Assembly (NCBI GenBank): GCA_028752905.1
Contig: JAQNBH010000014.1
Coordinates: forward strand, 30,900,276-30,964,275
From: Cladorhizidae sp. MBARI D1340-BT2
Taxonomy: Eukaryota; Porifera; Demospongiae; Poecilosclerida; Cladorhizidae
DNA length: 64,000 nucleotides
Reading direction: 5' to 3'
Below, piece by piece: positions 1-9,349 of this stretch; position 1 is the stretch's first letter, and the number at the start of each line of letters is the position of its first letter. A program made the translations under genes and the position numbers. The notes beneath the pieces are model-generated. The model was not told where the DNA came from and made no database searches. It worked only from the letters and a program-made list of their open reading frames with translations.

Positions 1-343
1 AGACTTCCCCCAAGCCTGGACTGCAGAGGGGTATAAATACCTTTGCAGCAAGGCTTTCACAGCTTAATGGTGTTGATAACAGCGTGAGAGTAGTAGAATT
101 ACTGCATGTCCCTACAAGACTTATCTAAGAGTGTGAGATGATATCGTGATTGTTCTATGTTGATAGTCTGAGGTCAAGAGTTCTGATTGTCCTATGTGTT
201 GATAGTCTGAGGTCATGAGTTCTAGCTCTACTTATAAATTCTATCTAGCTCTATTTATAAATTCTATTTATAGTTTGATCTTTTTTTTTGCATGGCTGCT
301 CTGCAGCCAGTCAGGGCTGATGCCTGACACTCAACCCAATATT
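1..343. other. Left-edge sequence outside duplicated block, LTR-like
   Basis: This stretch does not match the sister copies of the duplicated block, whose homology begins near 344. It holds a TATA-like GGTATAAATACC at about 30-41, a tandem pair of about 37 bp (GATAGTCTGAGGTCA at 160-222), a second short pair (AGCTCTA-TTATAAATTCTAT, 223-270), and a TGCCTGACA end near 320-330. These would fit the right part of an LTR cut by the window edge, but no partner LTR or target duplication is visible. Low certainty. Confidence 0.25.
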
Positions 344-789
344 TGGATATTTTGAAGCACAGAGCTCCCACATAATGTACATTGACTCTCGAGTGTATCA
401 GTACCTCACAATTGTGAAGGATTTGTCTTCCACCCACCATGCACCTTGCCTTCCTAGTGCACTTAATTGCACATTCAAACCATAAATCACTGTGCGTTCT
501 GAACAGAATGTGAGATATTTAACATAATAAATGTCATTTTGACAGCAAATTGAATAACTTCAACACACCATTCGCATGTAGTATGGACTTCTACACTATT
601 GCCTTTCTTCTAGGCTGGCTATATATGAGTCTACAAACAAGCAAAAATCTCTTCTCAGCATTTTGGATTATTTTTTGTTGTTATCGTTTTCAGCTGATAC
701 CATCAGCAATAACAAATCAGATATGATATTGATTTAACTTACATAGATTCATTACTTTCGTAAGAAAAAGTTTTATGAAGTGACATACA

Positions 790-2760
790 TCTTGGCCACC
801 TTTAGCAAATATATTAATAACATTACTTATGTCAATAGATTCATCTCAATAGCTACATCTTTATTTATGTCAATAGCTACATATTTATATATGTCAATAT
901 CTTCATCTCAATAGCTGCATCTTTATTTATTTCAATAGCTACATCTATATTTATGTCAATAGCTACATCTTTATTTATGTCAATAGCTATATCTTTATTT
1001 ATGACAATAGCTACACCTTTATTTGTGACAATAGCTACATCTCAATAGCTACATCTTTATATATGTGAAAATCTTCATCTTTATTTATGACAATAGCTAC
1101 ATCTCAATAGCTTCATCTTTATTTATGTCAATAGCTACATCTGTATTTATGACAACAGCTACGTCTCAATACCTTCATCTTTATTTATGTCAATAGCTAC
1201 ATCTTTATTTATGACAACAGCTACATCTTTATATATGACAATATCTTCATCTCAATAGCTGCATCTTTATTTGCTAAATCTTTATTTATGTCAATAGCTA
1301 CATCTTTATTTAGACAAGAGCTACATCTTTATATATGTCAATATCTTCATCTTTATTTATGTCAATAGCTACATCTTTATTTATGACAATTGCTACATCT
1401 TTATTTATGACAATAGCTACATCTTTATTTATGACAATAGCTACATCTTTATTTATGACAATAGCTTCATCTCTATAGCTACATCTTTATTTATGTCAAT
1501 AGCTACATCTTTATTTATGTCAATAGCTACATCTTTATTTATGTCAATAGCTACATCTTTATTTATGTCAATAGCTACATCTTTATTTATGTCAATAGTT
1601 TATGAACATAGTATCAAACATGTAGTATTTCTTCACCCATTGTTGAGGGAAAAGGTGATTTGATTAAATTTTATTGACGTGTTACTGTGCTCAACAGAAG
1701 CACTGGTCCCAAGAATAAAAACTAGTATGCAAAATAGTGGTAATGTTTGGATTATAATTGCAGATTCATTTCTTTTAATATCTTGAATTGTCCAGTAAAA
1801 GCCTCCACCATAGTTGGACTTCTTGTACTAGACACTGGATGCTAGGTAGGTCTTCTTCAAATTAGGCAGCAATTTTGCCAACACTTTTATCTGTTAGTTG
1901 TGACAAGTCATTAGGCCAAATCCTGTATTGCAACTTAGTTGCAGTCACAAAATGCCGATGATAATTCAGAAATCAAGTTTTTGAGATAAAGAAACAAAAT
2001 GAGCTCACCTCCAGTATTCATCTGCAGCTTCACCACTAACATTAGTTCGCATTATTTGCTTGGCACATTTGCGAGGTCATTGAAAGCACACTCCCTTACA
2101 TCTTTTGAAATGATTTCTCAGGCATTTTCTCATATCTTTGAATAAATCCAAAATACCTTGAATCCGCTGGTATGCTGCAATAATCTCCAAACTTGATCGA
2201 AGCATACTTGCTAGTGATGATGTAAAGTCAAAAAAATATCTGGCTCACTGAAAGGAAGCAATGAATGATGATGTACTTAACTGATATAGGAGACCATTTG
2301 CTTTAGTTACTGTTTTGCTATCCCACTGGATATCAGGATCCTGTCTTGATTGAATGTTACCTAGACATTCAAGCAAAGGCCCATATAATACCAGAAAGTC
2401 CAACAAAGATGTGCATCTTTCAACCCAGCGAGTTGCACATAGCAACTTAACGTTTTTGATTGGAATCAAATTCTCAGTTCTGATTGAGTTGTAGTTCTCT
2501 ATAATTATGCTTTTCTAAATACATTTGCCTTTTCGGTGATTATAAAGCTGAGTGATTGTAGATAGCATAGGGTGTATTTCTGGTACTGGTAATGAGAGAG
2601 ATAGATTAAAATTATGGCTACAAATAATCCAGGTAATTATCATACACAGAATCTGGAGTCACTAATAACAGTTTGAACTGTATCTGTAGAAATATCTCCA
2701 TCCGAGTTTGAATTGTCATCTGCTGAAGGGTCATCATCAGATTTCAGTCTTTTCTCAGAG
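790..2760 (-). pseudogene. hAT-C transposase relic, copy 1
   Basis: Degenerate minus-strand transposase of the hAT superfamily (ZMYM1/DUF4371-like type). Visible pieces from N to C: an acidic tail (about 2,760-2,640), then a CATRWVER motif with following helices (2,469-2,245), then MRTNVSGEAADEYWR (about 2,060-2,000), then the C-terminal dimerisation segment with LGTSASVEHSN (about 1,720-1,660). The protein then runs into an octapeptide array (830-1,606) and ends in a tail resembling the usual hAT C-terminus (NVINIFAKGGQDV, about 820-780). DUF4371 and the D-G-A motif region are deleted, and several stops and frameshifts are present. The unit is non-functional. Confidence 0.75.
830..1606. repeat. 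24-bp minisatellite, about 32 units (copy 1)
   Basis: The unit TCAATAGCTACATCTTTATTTATG is repeated head to tail. On the minus strand it encodes the octapeptide DINKDVAI and sits inside the C-terminal coding region of the hAT-C transposase. Variants include GACAATAGC, ATATATG and truncated units lacking about 10 bp (CATCTCAATAGC), so the array is no longer open as one frame in this copy. Matching arrays lie at 15,966-16,030 (about three units) and 44,350-45,116 (about 31 units). Confidence 0.95.
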
Positions 2761-3480
2761 GGACAAAGAAATAGTTATAAGTTTCCTTTTCATCTTAATG
2801 CACTATAGCAGCTGTTAATCTCATGTGTAGCTATGTCATCAGTGCAAAGTCAGTTAGTTGATTATCACTAGCAGGCACGATCGCCATACATCTACATAGA
2901 TTATGATACACTTTTGGTGTAATCAACACTATAGCTTTATATAACGCATCAGACAATGTTGATCATACTAATAAAATATAACAAATTTTACGAAGGGGAC
3001 TAGGTCCATTGGGCTCCATTCTGGATCCACACATACAGCTATATAGCCTAGGTAGAGTAGGTACCCTAATGCCAATGTAATTCATAGTAACCAGAAACAA
3101 TTCTGTCTGTAGAATTGGAGTCTAGCCATAATCCATTGCAAATCCAGAATGACGTGCATGTGCTCAGACATATTCTTACAAAGGTAACCAAGTGGTACAT
3201 ACCATTCTTACTAGGTTGCCCTTACCAAATTGCAACACTGAGAAAGTGTTTGGGGCTCCTTTTCTGGTACCAGAAGTGCTAATTTTGAAGTAAACCGTTG
3301 ACGCATCTTTTAGCACTTGACTTTATGCTAAGTTTTAAGTAATGAGTATACACTAGCATGTGTAATTTTGACAGGTGTCAGTTGATGATTATACATTGGT
3401 TCAAAGCTGATTGACCACATCTTTATTTTTGTGTTTTTTTAAAATACTTTTTTTGTGGAGAATAAACTTGTCAAACTACC
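2760..3480. other. Spacer within duplicated block, no gene seen
   Basis: This stretch aligns by eye with 47,260-48,080 in copy 3 (for example the GATTATGACACACTTTTGGTGTAAT and ACTAGCATGTGTAATTTTGA segments). I see no open frame with recognisable protein similarity and no RNA gene. It is most likely the non-coding remainder of the hAT-C element and flanking repeats. Confidence 0.5.
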
Positions 3481-3800
3481 ATTAGGTATAAGAATCAGCT
3501 CCATTGAGGTCAGAAAATAAACAAAGCTATGCATGCTATATTGCTCTATTTGCAACAAAACATAGAATAGAAGTCTATCCCAGGCACAGATTCTTTATCA
3601 AAAGCTAAGTCATTCAGAGTGATTCCAGGTAAGCATAGATATCTGTAGCTTTCTTTAGCAGAATGGCTTGCAAGAATTGCCGAAAATGCCTGAAAGAGAT
3701 CATTCATGATGGCAGAAGTTATTGTCAGCTTATTTTTATAATTTCTATCATTTTTACTACACCCCCTCAAGCCAGAAGTCAAGTTTCATAATATTGATAG
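3480..3800. repeat. Dispersed repeat, 47-bp motif source, copy
   Basis: Member of a dispersed repeat that includes GGTATAAGAATCAGCTC, GCTATATTGCTCTA, CAAAACATAGAATAG and a single copy of CAGAGTGATTCCAGGTAAGCATAG. Other copies: 48,090-48,340, 32,205-33,245 (where this motif has expanded into a minisatellite), 62,650-62,790 and 62,900-63,180. No terminal repeats were identified, so the class is unknown (a SINE, MITE or fragment of a larger element are all possible). Confidence 0.65.
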
Positions 3801-5239
3801 AGCAGTCTACTGGACATGTGCAGAAAAAATCAAGTATTTATTAGCAGCATCTTTCTATTAAAGAATTTTTTTTGGAATGATGTACAAGTTTGTGACTGTA
3901 GGCACTTATTGGCAGTTAATTGATTAAAGACCACCACCTACCCAACCACATAAGCAATAAAAATGGGAGAGACCACTGCCATGCCCCCAACCCCACCCTT
4001 ACAATTTGGTAAAGGTGGTGGGCAAAACAGGATTATATTAGTGCATATAGTCAGCAGGTTTACTGTTTCCCTTCCAAATGATGAAATGCGGAGCAGGTAT
4101 TCTCCACTAACCAGCTACTTAGCCAGTGATAACCACATTATATTACATGCCTTCAGGCGAGTGGTCACATGTGGAGGAGATTGTTATGTTCAGGGCTAAG
4201 GCTAGGCATTTCTAGGGTGTAGTATGTTGTGTTGTGCCTTTTTGGTGGGGCTGCGCCCATGGAGGTGGTCTCAGGGCTCATTTTGAAGGAGCCATGAAGA
4301 TGTATTCCTTTTATAGCAATGACCAAAAGTTTCACAAACAAATAGTAGACTGATTTGCATTGGTAAACTGAAACTGTCCATTGACTTGCTCTCAAGTGCA
4401 AGAGTGATTTGTTTGTTTGAGAGTGCAAGTCTTATTCCCATTGGTAAAGTGAACTCACATACTGCACATTAACCTCACTAGCATATCATCATTATGAAGA
4501 ACCTGTCCTCAACCAACAAGCATCATTTGTCTGTACCCCCTTACCATAACAAAGAGTCCTGCATGAAACATTGATTGCCACTAAAGCCATGTATGTACAG
4601 CTAATAGCTAGAATTAACAGGAAGTTTTGTAGAGCTCATTGTATAGAGCATCACATTCTAACTGCAAAAAAAGCCTGATGTCGCTCGATTGATGGTGGCG
4701 ACAAGCCAAAGTGGCTGTGGCACTCCAGCATCATCTTAGATAGGGATAAGCATGCCCACTCCTCAATCTGACAACAGGGCATGGCTGAATGTTAAAGTGC
4801 TCTATGCTCAGCACTGGTTCCAAACCTGATATAGCTGGCACATATGTAACTGTGATTACTGACTAAACATTATTCCATGCATGCTTAATTCACCGTGGTT
4901 TTATTCTGGTTCCTATTTCCTGTTATGTGCTTATATACATAAGTTATAATTGTTGTCGGTGTTCCAGTTGTAGTGGTAGTTGCAACAGTTGTAGTTGGGG
5001 TTGTTTGCTACTTGTCTGACTTTAAATTACACATTTGATCTCCATTGTTCTAGTTGCAATAACTGTAGTTGGGGTTGTTTGCTACTTGTCTGACTTTAAA
5101 TTACACATTATTTTGATCTCCATTGTTCTAGTTGCAATAACTGTAGTTGGGGTTGTTTGCTACTTGTCTGACTTATAAATTTACACCTTTTGTCTCGATC
5201 TAAATAAGTGGATCATGTGATGACAGTTGTTTTGTCAAG
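3800..5239. promoter_or_regulatory. Upstream region of TRAF A with tandem promoter-proximal repeat
   Basis: Spacer homologous to 18,350-19,585 upstream of TRAF C, so it belongs to the duplicated block. From about 4,985 to 5,180 a unit of roughly 77 bp (GTTGTAGTTGGGGTTGTTTGCTACTTGTCTGAC through CTAGTTGCAATAACT) occurs three times; TRAF C has two copies. Related sequence, reverse complemented, sits upstream of TRAF B and TRAF G. The start codon is preceded by GATGACAGTTGTTTTGTCAAG, also found before TRAF C. A promoter role is inferred only from position and conservation among paralogues. Confidence 0.5.
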
Positions 5240-6531
5240 ATGTCCTCCAGCTGCAAGTTCCATACTGAGCCTGCTGATAGTTTGAAGTGTATGATCTGTT
5301 TAGAAATAGCCAGTAACCCTAAAGAGCATGGAGACTGTGGCAAGGTGTTCTGTGGTGAGTGTATTGACAAGCACAGGAACAAGCCTTGTCCTAATTGCAG
5401 GGCTGGAAACCCACCGTACTTTAAGAACAGGAGAAGTGAGTTTAAACAAAGAGACTGTGTCACCTTGATAGATTTTTGTAGCATGCATGAATGTGTATGA
5501 GAATTCAGAGATTTCCATGTGGAATGTGACAATGTTGAGACTGGCTGTGACTGGAATGGGACATTTCATGATCTACTGACCAACTATGGATTCAATCTGG
5601 TTTCCTATCCCAACAAGGGCCAGGTTAAGGGTAAATGTTACAGCTGTTTGGGAAAGACCTTGATGTCCATCTGAAGACAAGTTGTCCGAATAGAGAGTAC
5701 CAGAGTGAGAATGTAGAGAGAAGGGCACATATGCTAGCATAACTGAAGAGCATGATAATGTATGCATCAAGAAGGTAGTTTCCTGCTCTAACTCTAAATG
5801 TATCTTTACCATGGAATGTGGACTAACCAAAAAACATGTAGAAACTGATTGCAATTACACTGTAGTAGCTTGCAAGTATGTGTGCAATGGGAGCAGCATG
5901 GAGAAGATGAGGATGGATATGAAAGAGCATGAGGAGGATGATAAAAATCTCACATCTGCTTGGTGCCTGACAATAATTATTGTGAAGTTGGAGGCTACCC
6001 TATGTTTACTGGTGAGAATGCTACGACTTCACTAATGGTCACCACATGTTTATTGGATAATACCACATCTTCACTGGAGGCCACCACATCTGTGCTGCAG
6101 ATGAATGTCTACACTCTTAGGAGTGAGAAGTCGATGACTTTTAACTTACCAGTATTTAGTAATAAGAAAGAAGTATTTAGTCAGAGTATTCTACACTAGT
6201 CCTGATGGCTACAAGATGCACATTAGGGTAGTTCCTAATGGTAAAGATTCTGATAATGACAAGTTTTCATGCCTATTAGACCTTACAATGGCCATTTTTG
6301 GGAACTGTAACTGTTGAACTTTTAAACCAGCTAGCAGACTACTGTATTAATCATAACAACATAAAGTACGAGTTGGTAATGCATAGGGTTATCACAACTT
6401 TATACCTCACAGTAAGCTCTCCCATGCCCAAGCCAGGAACACCAAATACCTCTTGGAGGACACTCTGTACTTCAGAGTGGCAGAAGGTGGACCACCACAA
6501 GCCATGGCTAGACTGCTCATATCACACCTAG
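5240..6531 (+). pseudogene. TRAF A: RING/TRAF-zinc-finger/MATH gene, degraded
   Basis: Paralogue of the intact TRAF G. Exon 1 (5,240-5,435, 196 bp as in B, C and G) is open and encodes a RING-like finger with C-x2-C and CPNC motifs but HGDCGKVFC where CGHxFC is usual. The donor GTGAGTTT is kept, but the acceptor AG before the GLREIRD-like segment has been lost (GTGTATGAGAATTCAG near 5,495-5,510). The zinc-finger part is broken into several frames (5,811-6,035 and 5,960-6,199). The MATH part is frameshifted, and only its last codons (HHKPWLDCSYHT then TAG at 6,529-6,531) match the intact gene. Family role: TRAF proteins are cytoplasmic adaptors or E3 ligases in TNF-receptor and Toll-type signalling. 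This copy is unlikely to make protein. Confidence 0.85.
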
Positions 6532-6659
6532 TGACTCCACATTTAGCAGGATTTGACTGTGAATTCCTAAATCAAGTACTTGTAGGTGGTGTTATTAGCT
6601 TGCTATGATCTCTCACTGTGTGTTTTATATTATCTGATACTGCAATTGAAGAGAAGGCT

Positions 6660-6780
6660 ATTTGTGTGTATTTGTTTGTTTGTATTTATTTATTTGTTTG
6701 TTTGTTTGTTTGTCTCTATCTGTCTGATTGTTTGTTTGTTTGTTTGTTATTATTATTTATTTATTTATTATTTTTAATTT
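6660..6780. repeat. TTTG/TTTA microsatellite
   Basis: Interrupted tetranucleotide tract of TTTG, TTTA and TCTG units. It produces Phe/Leu/Cys/Val-rich open frames that look like membrane proteins but are artefacts of the repeat. It lies immediately beyond the right edge of duplicated block copy 1. Confidence 0.9.
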
Positions 6781-6840
6781 TACATCAGGTGCACCTGCTA
6801 GGCACATGTACTGGCACGTGATGCTACTGGTATATAGCAG

Positions 6841-6965
6841 GCTCACATGAGCCTTAGCATCTCATTATTCCTGATGAAGGCTAGAGCATCTAGTCAAAAC
6901 ATTCATGATTATTGAGAAGGTTATAATAATGTTTTATGTCAACTAAGAGTTCATTGAAAGTTGAT
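6841..6965 (+). repeat. Short dispersed repeat with CTGATGA...GTC(G/A)AAA core
   Basis: Contains CCTGATGAAGGCTAGAGC followed by ATCTAGTCAAAACATTC and TTATTGAGAAGGTTATAATAATGTTTTATGTCAACTAAGAG in pieces. Related copies: 31,990-32,190, 37,600-37,715 (minus) and 46,823-46,895 (minus). The CTGATGA and GAAA words are hammerhead-ribozyme core words, but this copy reads CAAAA instead of CGAAA and no complete fold was shown. Confidence 0.65.
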
Positions 6966-7039
6966 AAATGTTGTGTATAAAAGCATCAGAAATCCAAAAT
7001 GCCATGCATTTGGATCACCTTAGAATAATTGTAAGTATC

Positions 7040-7740
7040 TACTATTATTGTTTCTTATTCCACAGAAAGTTTACAGAAATAATGAAGAAGGAGCTTGAAA
7101 CTGGAAAATGGCTAACTGATGAGCACATCCATCATTTTGTCACAGAAACTTATTCAAAATGGATATCCAAATATTTCTTGGTCAAAATGATGGTTTCTCA
7201 TGTGTACAAAGTCATTCAGAAGAAATAATCCAAATCAATAACATCAATAGTAACCTCTGGGTTACATCTGGCAGTAGGGGGACTGTCTTGGAACAGCAAG
7301 TGGGTGGAGAGTGGGATGAGCCCATCATTGACTCATCAGATAGCAGTGATCTACCATTTGTTCATCAAAGACCTAGAAGGTATGCAGGGGGCACTGTTAG
7401 TTGACCATGTCCAAGTGTGCAACAGCAAAAGGGTGCATGTGACGATGACGCCATTGAAGGTATGGAATTCAACCACAAAAAAATGCGAAGTCATTTATTA
7501 AATTGTTTCAGGTGTGGAAAGTTTTTCCATTCCCTCTACTCACAATCACTACCCATAATTATACCTCTGTTGATATCTATTGCTCTTGTAAGATTCCAGA
7601 GACATTGATTCAGTGTGACAATTGTGAGGAGTGGTCCACTTACAGTGTGTAGGACTTGAGACTCCACTAACCAACAATGCTTAGCATTGGTTTTGCAGAG
7701 ATTGTAATGCCTAGTTGTTATATATCCAGAAATCATGTCC
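7040..7740 (+). pseudogene. Ulp1-like (C48) protease plus PHD-type finger relic
   Basis: Three plus-strand frames together resemble the C48 cysteine-protease/PHD proteins common in cnidarian, sponge and lancelet genomes, often linked to transposons. Visible pieces in order: WLTDEHIHHF (about 7,110-7,140); IFLGQNDGFSC with IIQINNINSNLWVTSGS (7,165-7,275), where the usual catalytic His of an N-H-W motif is Leu; a degraded middle; KKMRSHLLNCF (about 7,480-7,510); and IYCSC...LIQCDNCEEW (about 7,575-7,635), the first half of a PHD-like finger, cut by a stop. Frames change at least three times. The call rests on motif memory, not alignment. Confidence 0.55.
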
Positions 7741-7744
7741 CTAG

Positions 7745-8860
7745 TCCAATAGCTTCATTAAAGTTCTATAGTTTTTCAGAATGGCACTCAATGATGTAGC
7801 TCGGAGAGTCCTCCTTCTTGGGCAGAGGATTTTTAGAGTTTGTGAGTCAATAACAATTAACACGGAGCTCATGTTTCATTTTCCCCAGAATTCAAAGATG
7901 TTTTGCTTTTATTGAAATACGTCATGTATATCATTTCTCACTGTGGCTTATTGTAGGATACAGTGAAAGGGGTGGAGGGTGGTCAAAAGTGTCACCAGAT
8001 ACTGGGGGTCACTAAATATTGCATTTTAGATGAAGGGTCAGAAAATGATTTAATTCCATATTTCATACATACAACTACTGACAGGGTAAGTCCTTTGTGC
8101 ACACAACTATAACTCAAATACATGTGGTCAGTATTTCTTCACTCAAATGCACTCCGTCCTAACAAAAAAAACAAATATCCCAGCCATATATTTCTTGTTG
8201 TATATAACCCTAATTTTGGTTAACTGCTTGTCAAATCACAAAAACCGTTACGACTGCTACAGTCAGCCTCAGGTCTTGAGTGGCTACTGTGGTTACTAGA
8301 GCGATAAGCACTATAGGGTAGTATCTTTATATTTTGAAAACATGTTATATAAGTCTACTTGTGTTCATGTGAAGGTTGGCACTAAATTCTAAAATATGAA
8401 CACTAACAAAACCTGGTGGTTACAATTTTAGAGCTACATAGGTTCTGCACACTTTACTGCGTGGACTTGATATATAGCTCAACAGATCTGTGTGCTCTCT
8501 TTTTAGTTGCAAAGGTTTTTAGTTGCAATTGCAAAGGTGTAACTAGGTCAAAGTTACCTGTGACCAGTGTGGTGGTGGGAGGGGGGGTGGGGGGGGGGGG
8601 TGGGGTAGGGGGGTGGGGGATTTCAAAAGGATGATTCCTGATTGGAAAGCAGTTGAAATTGTTATTGGTGGCAACTCTTCTACAAAGTGAGTGTTGCTAT
8701 TAGGTACTAAACGTGATATATATCTTAAAAAGCTTTTTAAGATGTACATTAGTATACATTTATTACACCAGCATAAAACCAATGCCAGGTTTGGAGCTAG
8801 CACTTAGCACAGCACTGCAATGCCCCTTTGTCATATGGATGGTTTGGCATGCTACACCCT
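7745..8860. other. No gene recognised
   Basis: No coding pattern or RNA gene is seen on either strand. The only notable item is the G-run tract at 8,568-8,622. Open frames antisense to that tract are proline-rich low-complexity artefacts. Confidence 0.5.
8568..8622 (+). repeat. G-run tract, potential G-quadruplex
   Basis: Successive runs of three to about ten G separated by single T or A (GTGGTGGGAGGGGGGGTGGG onward). This easily satisfies the simple pattern of four G-runs with short loops. A shorter relative lies at 19,118-19,150. Biological use is unknown; it could also be a simple-sequence expansion. Confidence 0.7.
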
Positions 8861-9349
8861 CTACACCACAATGATACAAGATGATGCTAAACTGAGATAG
8901 CTGAGTGACCAGTTAGTCAAAACTCCATACATCAAGCAACACAAGGCGTTCTTTGTGGTTAGAGAATAATGATAAGAATATTTTATAATAAGAATATTGA
9001 AAGGTGAAAAAACACCCACTTCATCATTAATTGAGCATAATGTCCCCATCAATACAGAGAATACATATAACCTCCTCTGCAATGCAATAACAGTAAACGC
9101 CAAACACACAGGGAGAGATCATAGCAAGCTAATAACACTATAAGTATATAATGGAGTCACTTGGTGTGGTGCAGCAGGGGCAGATCCAGCAATTTTTAAT
9201 AGGGGGGGTTGTTGTGGCCATACCATTAACCACACCCACATATTGTGGTCACACCCTTAACCACACCCAAATATGGCAGGCCATGCACCGGCACCCACAA
9301 TTCTGATCAGTAAAATAATCATTAATTAATCACACACAAAAAAATTATG

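Larger units (their letters stand above)
344..6660. repeat. Duplicated block, copy 1 (hAT-C spacer plus TRAF A)
   Basis: The sequence from about 344 (AATATTTGGATATTTTGAAG) matches 43,845 onward in copy 3 in the same order: hAT-C 3' flank, 24-bp array, transposase C-terminus, N-terminal tail, spacer. It then continues into TRAF A exactly as copy 2 continues into TRAF C; the match stops near 6,660 / 21,065. Relative to copy 3 it lacks the hAT-D piece (outside or lost) and the DUF4371 region (jump near 2,635). It has no solo LTR at the site occupied in copy 2: GATGATGTAAAGTCAAAAA is uninterrupted at about 2,216-2,235. Confidence 0.8.

Noticed and set aside
830..1606. CRISPR array reading of the 24-bp repeats
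   Set aside because: Units are head to tail with no unique spacers, and the genome is eukaryotic.
6586..6821. Phe/Leu/Cys/Val-rich small membrane protein frames
   Set aside because: They follow the TTTG/TTTA tetranucleotide repeat.
8543..8803. Proline-rich minus-strand frame
   Set aside because: Its proline run is the reverse complement of the G-run tract.
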